The notes beneath the pieces were generated by a model. The model was given only the letters and a program-made list of their open reading frames with translations. It searched no databases and was not told the origin of the DNA. From Calothrix sp. NIES-2098 (GTDB lineage Bacteria > Cyanobacteriota > Cyanobacteriia > Cyanobacteriales > Nostocaceae): a DNA stretch of 64,000 nucleotides. Of this stretch, positions 61,795-64,000 are shown in pieces. Numbering within the stretch: position 1 is the first letter of the stretch; each line of letters starts with the position of its first letter. Made by a program: the position numbers and the translations under genes. Where the stretch lies: positions 6,947,001-7,011,000 of the forward strand of contig AP018172.1 in the NCBI GenBank assembly GCA_002368175.1, read 5' to 3'.

Positions 61795-63468
61795 ATGTTG
61801 TACAAAAACCGAGCATTTCCGACTTTAGGGCGGCAAATCTACCTTTTAGCGAGATCGCCCTATGTTCTTTTGTTAATTTGGCTACTCCCTTTACTGTTCT
61901 GCAATTCTGGTCAGAATAGCTTGATAGCACATGATGAAGGCTACTATGCTGGGCGCGCTCGTCAGATGTTTGAATCTGGTGACTGGATAGCACCTTGGGG
62001 TAATGCCCATCATAAAACTCCAGGTATTTATTGGTTAATTGCTAGTTGCTACGCATTATTTGGTGTTAGTGAAATTAGTGCGAGAATTCCGAGTGCGATC
62101 GCCGGAATTTTTTGCTTATTTATTATCTATGAAATTGGCAAGATTATCTTAGATAAAAGAATAGCATGGCTAGCAGCTATTATTTTGAGTGTGGAATTTC
62201 TCTGGCTACAATTTTCTCGATTAGCTGCGCCAGATATTCCGATGATTTTCTTGGTACTTTTAGCTATTTTATCTTTATTAAAAGCTGAAATATATCCTCA
62301 ACAAAGCTCTTTTTGGCTTTTTATTGCTGGATTAAGTTTTGGTGTGGGCTTCTTTATCAGAAGCTTTATGATTTTTTTGCCAATGATGGCTTTACTACCT
62401 TATTTAATTGCAGAACATCGCCGCCATCATCATCTTGCTAATCCTATGTTGTATTTAGGATTGGCAGTTGGTTTCATCCCTACATTAGCTTGGCTTTGGT
62501 TAAGTTGGTTGCGCTATGGCCATGAGAGTTTCGATCGCTTGTTAGGATTTGTCGTAGAGCTAGGTTCTGAAGACCGCAACCATAATGGAATATTGTACTA
62601 TTTCTGGAATATTCCTTTAAAATCCTTTCCTTGGGCTTTGTTAAGTCTTTTAGGATTGGCTGTGTTGCTGCGAAATCCCATTCCTCGCTACCAGTTGATT
62701 TTAGTCGGGTTTCCTTTAGTTTGGTTTACGGAACTGAGTATTTTCTCTACTCGTCTTTCTCACTATGCTCTCGGTCTTTATCCTTTCATCGCTTTGCTGG
62801 CTGCTGTTGGTTTAGACTGGTTGGGCAAAATTTATTCAGGAGGATTTACACAACAAAAAGTTTCCCCGCAAGAGAATAAAAGAAATCTTTTCGTTTCATT
62901 AATTAGCCAAACTAGGGCAAATCTTCCTCGGAACCTCAGTTATACCTTTGGTGTATTAGGTACAATCCTGTTGCTGGTAAGTATATTTACTCTGACTTTC
63001 ACCAATGATTTTTATATTCACCAGCGTGTAATTTTGGGCTTGATTTTAGGATTAGGGTGGCTAACTTTACCTTTTGTGTGGATTAGTCGTTACCACTTTG
63101 GCAAAAAGTTTTTGACTGATAATTATTGGATAGCTTGTTGGTTACTTCCTTGCTGGCTAACTTTAGTGCTGGCTGGTAGCTTAGGCTTATTAAGCGACTA
63201 TAACCCAGCTTTTAAAGCATTTTTCCAACAGCCAGCGATCGCCTCTATTCTACAGGCTCATCCTGTCGCTTTTGCCCAAGTCGAAGATAAAAACTCTGTG
63301 CTGCTCAATTTCTACACTCCGATTCCTGGCCCTAGGGTAGAGGCAATTTCCCAATTACCAGCCTTGAGCTATGCTTGGATATCTGCACCAAAAAACCCGC
63401 AATTATCCAAGTCTTACCGTGTTATTGCTACACTACAAGAGTACCAGCTGATTCAAGTCCTTCCCTAA
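61795..63468 (+). CDS. GT39-type membrane glycosyltransferase (ArnT/PMT-like)
   Basis: The 557-residue protein has a catalytic-loop motif after the first membrane helix (AHDEGYYAGRARQMFESGDW, with the conserved Asp-Glu) and about eleven hydrophobic segments through residue 470. A soluble C-terminal part follows. It should transfer a sugar from a polyprenyl phosphate donor to a lipid or protein on the outer face of the membrane. The acceptor is not evident from the neighbourhood. Confidence 0.9.
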   Translation: MLYKNRAFPTLGRQIYLLARSPYVLLLIWLLPLLFCNSGQNSLIAHDEGYYAGRARQMFESGDWIAPWGNAHHKTPGIYWLIASCYALFGVSEISARIPSAIAGIFCLFIIYEIGKIILDKRIAWLAAIILSVEFLWLQFSRLAAPDIPMIFLVLLAILSLLKAEIYPQQSSFWLFIAGLSFGVGFFIRSFMIFLPMMALLPYLIAEHRRHHHLANPMLYLGLAVGFIPTLAWLWLSWLRYGHESFDRLLGFVVELGSEDRNHNGILYYFWNIPLKSFPWALLSLLGLAVLLRNPIPRYQLILVGFPLVWFTELSIFSTRLSHYALGLYPFIALLAAVGLDWLGKIYSGGFTQQKVSPQENKRNLFVSLISQTRANLPRNLSYTFGVLGTILLLVSIFTLTFTNDFYIHQRVILGLILGLGWLTLPFVWISRYHFGKKFLTDNYWIACWLLPCWLTLVLAGSLGLLSDYNPAFKAFFQQPAIASILQAHPVAFAQVEDKNSVLLNFYTPIPGPRVEAISQLPALSYAWISAPKNPQLSKSYRVIATLQEYQLIQVLP

Positions 63469-63546
63469 GAGAGATGGCAATCAACTGTTGCCAAGAAAAA
63501 TTTGTTTAGCTATGATAATACTACGCACACTAAATAATTAGTTGAT

Positions 63547-64000
63547 ATGGTGTCTACATCTAAGGATTCTGAGGTTTTGGAGTCGTGGCAGCAGGTTCTG
63601 GCACCGTATAACATTGGCTATAGAATCAAGCTACTCTCACAACTGCTGACTCGCAAGTTTACTGAAAAGCTAGAACCTTTCGGATTGACACCCTTTCATT
63701 GGTTAGTATTGTGCTGTTTGTGGGAAGAAGACGGTTTACCTACTTCCAGCATTGGCGACAAGCTCAAACAGGTGGGAGGGACGTTAACTGGCGTATTAGA
63801 TCGCATGGAAGAACGCGGTTTAGTGCGTCGAGAACGGGATGCGCACGATCGCCGCATCTGGCGAATTTGGCTAACAGATGCGGGTAAAGAACTAGAAACC
63901 GTTTTACCGCCCTTAGCCGCAGAGTTGCGCGATGAAGCCATGTCTGGGATTTCTTATACTGAAAGAGAATTATTTTCCCAATTATTGAATCGAGCGATCG
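63547..64000 (+). CDS. MarR-family transcriptional regulator (runs off the window end)
   Basis: The frame is open from the ATG at 63547 to the last base, giving at least 151 residues. It has the MarR winged helix: FGLTPFHWLVLCCLWEEDG, SSIGDKLKQVGGTLTGVLDR, MEERGLVRRERDAHDRRIWRI and LTDAGKELE. The recognition helix and the wing (with DAHDRR) are complete; only the last part of the dimerisation helix is missing. MarR proteins usually repress neighbouring drug- or oxidant-response genes, which would lie to the right. Confidence 0.9.
   Translation, partial: MVSTSKDSEVLESWQQVLAPYNIGYRIKLLSQLLTRKFTEKLEPFGLTPFHWLVLCCLWEEDGLPTSSIGDKLKQVGGTLTGVLDRMEERGLVRRERDAHDRRIWRIWLTDAGKELETVLPPLAAELRDEAMSGISYTERELFSQLLNRAI

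Overview
The window is cyanobacterial, most likely from a filamentous Nostocales-type genome. The evidence is an allophycocyanin gene (apcD), a ferredoxin:thioredoxin reductase subunit, a KaiB-fold protein, an RRM protein next to rpsU, ADP-glucose pyrophosphorylase, very frequent GCGATCGC (HIP1) octamers, and heptanucleotide short tandem repeats of the TGACCAA/TGACAAA type between genes. No rRNA, tRNA, CRISPR array or intact prophage was recognised. Most of the sequence is ordinary single-gene or short-operon chromosome on both strands.

Region by region. 1-3.7 kb: two tandem precursor-like proteins with a double-glycine type leader joined to an S74 (endosialidase-type intramolecular chaperone) domain, followed by a TOMM-type YcaO cyclodehydratase; this is the most novel-looking part. 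3.7-6 kb: a PAS-GGDEF diguanylate cyclase and a graveyard of IS4 and IS630 fragments. 6-12 kb: a purple-acid-phosphatase-like enzyme, uvrA, and a small minus-strand cluster of two tiny genes behind a frameshifted gene remnant. 12-17 kb: KaiB-like protein, PilT-type ATPase, small membrane protein, UDP-GlcNAc 2-epimerase. 17-22 kb: adenosine-deaminase-like protein and a CHASE3/PAS hybrid histidine kinase. 22-28 kb: purA, rplY, an APH/P-loop kinase fusion, YdcF, ftrV. 28-34.6 kb: a candidate structured RNA, a PP2C phosphatase with zinc ribbon, NfeD-SPFH pair, a Fur-family repressor, purS and purQ. 34.7-37 kb: groES-groEL behind a perfect CIRCE operator. 37-40.3 kb: a thioredoxin-like ferredoxin, a NarL/LuxR response regulator, and the collapsed remains of a chemotaxis operon (cheW-cheB-histidine kinase). 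40.3-48 kb: asnS, RsbW-like anti-sigma factor, rlmD, apcD, a glycogen debranching-type enzyme. 47.9-54 kb: 2-Cys peroxiredoxin, a second redoxin, two tandem glutathione S-transferases, a DnaJ-type chaperone, a P-loop kinase and glgC. 54-64 kb: PfkB kinase and CysQ-like phosphatase, rbp-rpsU, PAP2-like protein, lipoprotein, methyltransferase, GT39 glycosyltransferase and a MarR regulator cut by the window end.

Themes. Several genes fit together: purA/purS/purQ in purine synthesis, glgC and the debranching-type enzyme in glycogen metabolism, peroxiredoxins/GSTs/ftrV in redox defence, and groESL/DnaJ in folding. Repeats are unusually informative: heptamer tracts provide the start codon of six genes, a nested palindrome of about 41 bp occurs three times (once in frame inside a coding gene), and a GTGGGGA-type tract occurs at least five times. 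Genome decay is visible in the IS fragments, the 11.8-12.0 kb remnant and the chemotaxis relic.
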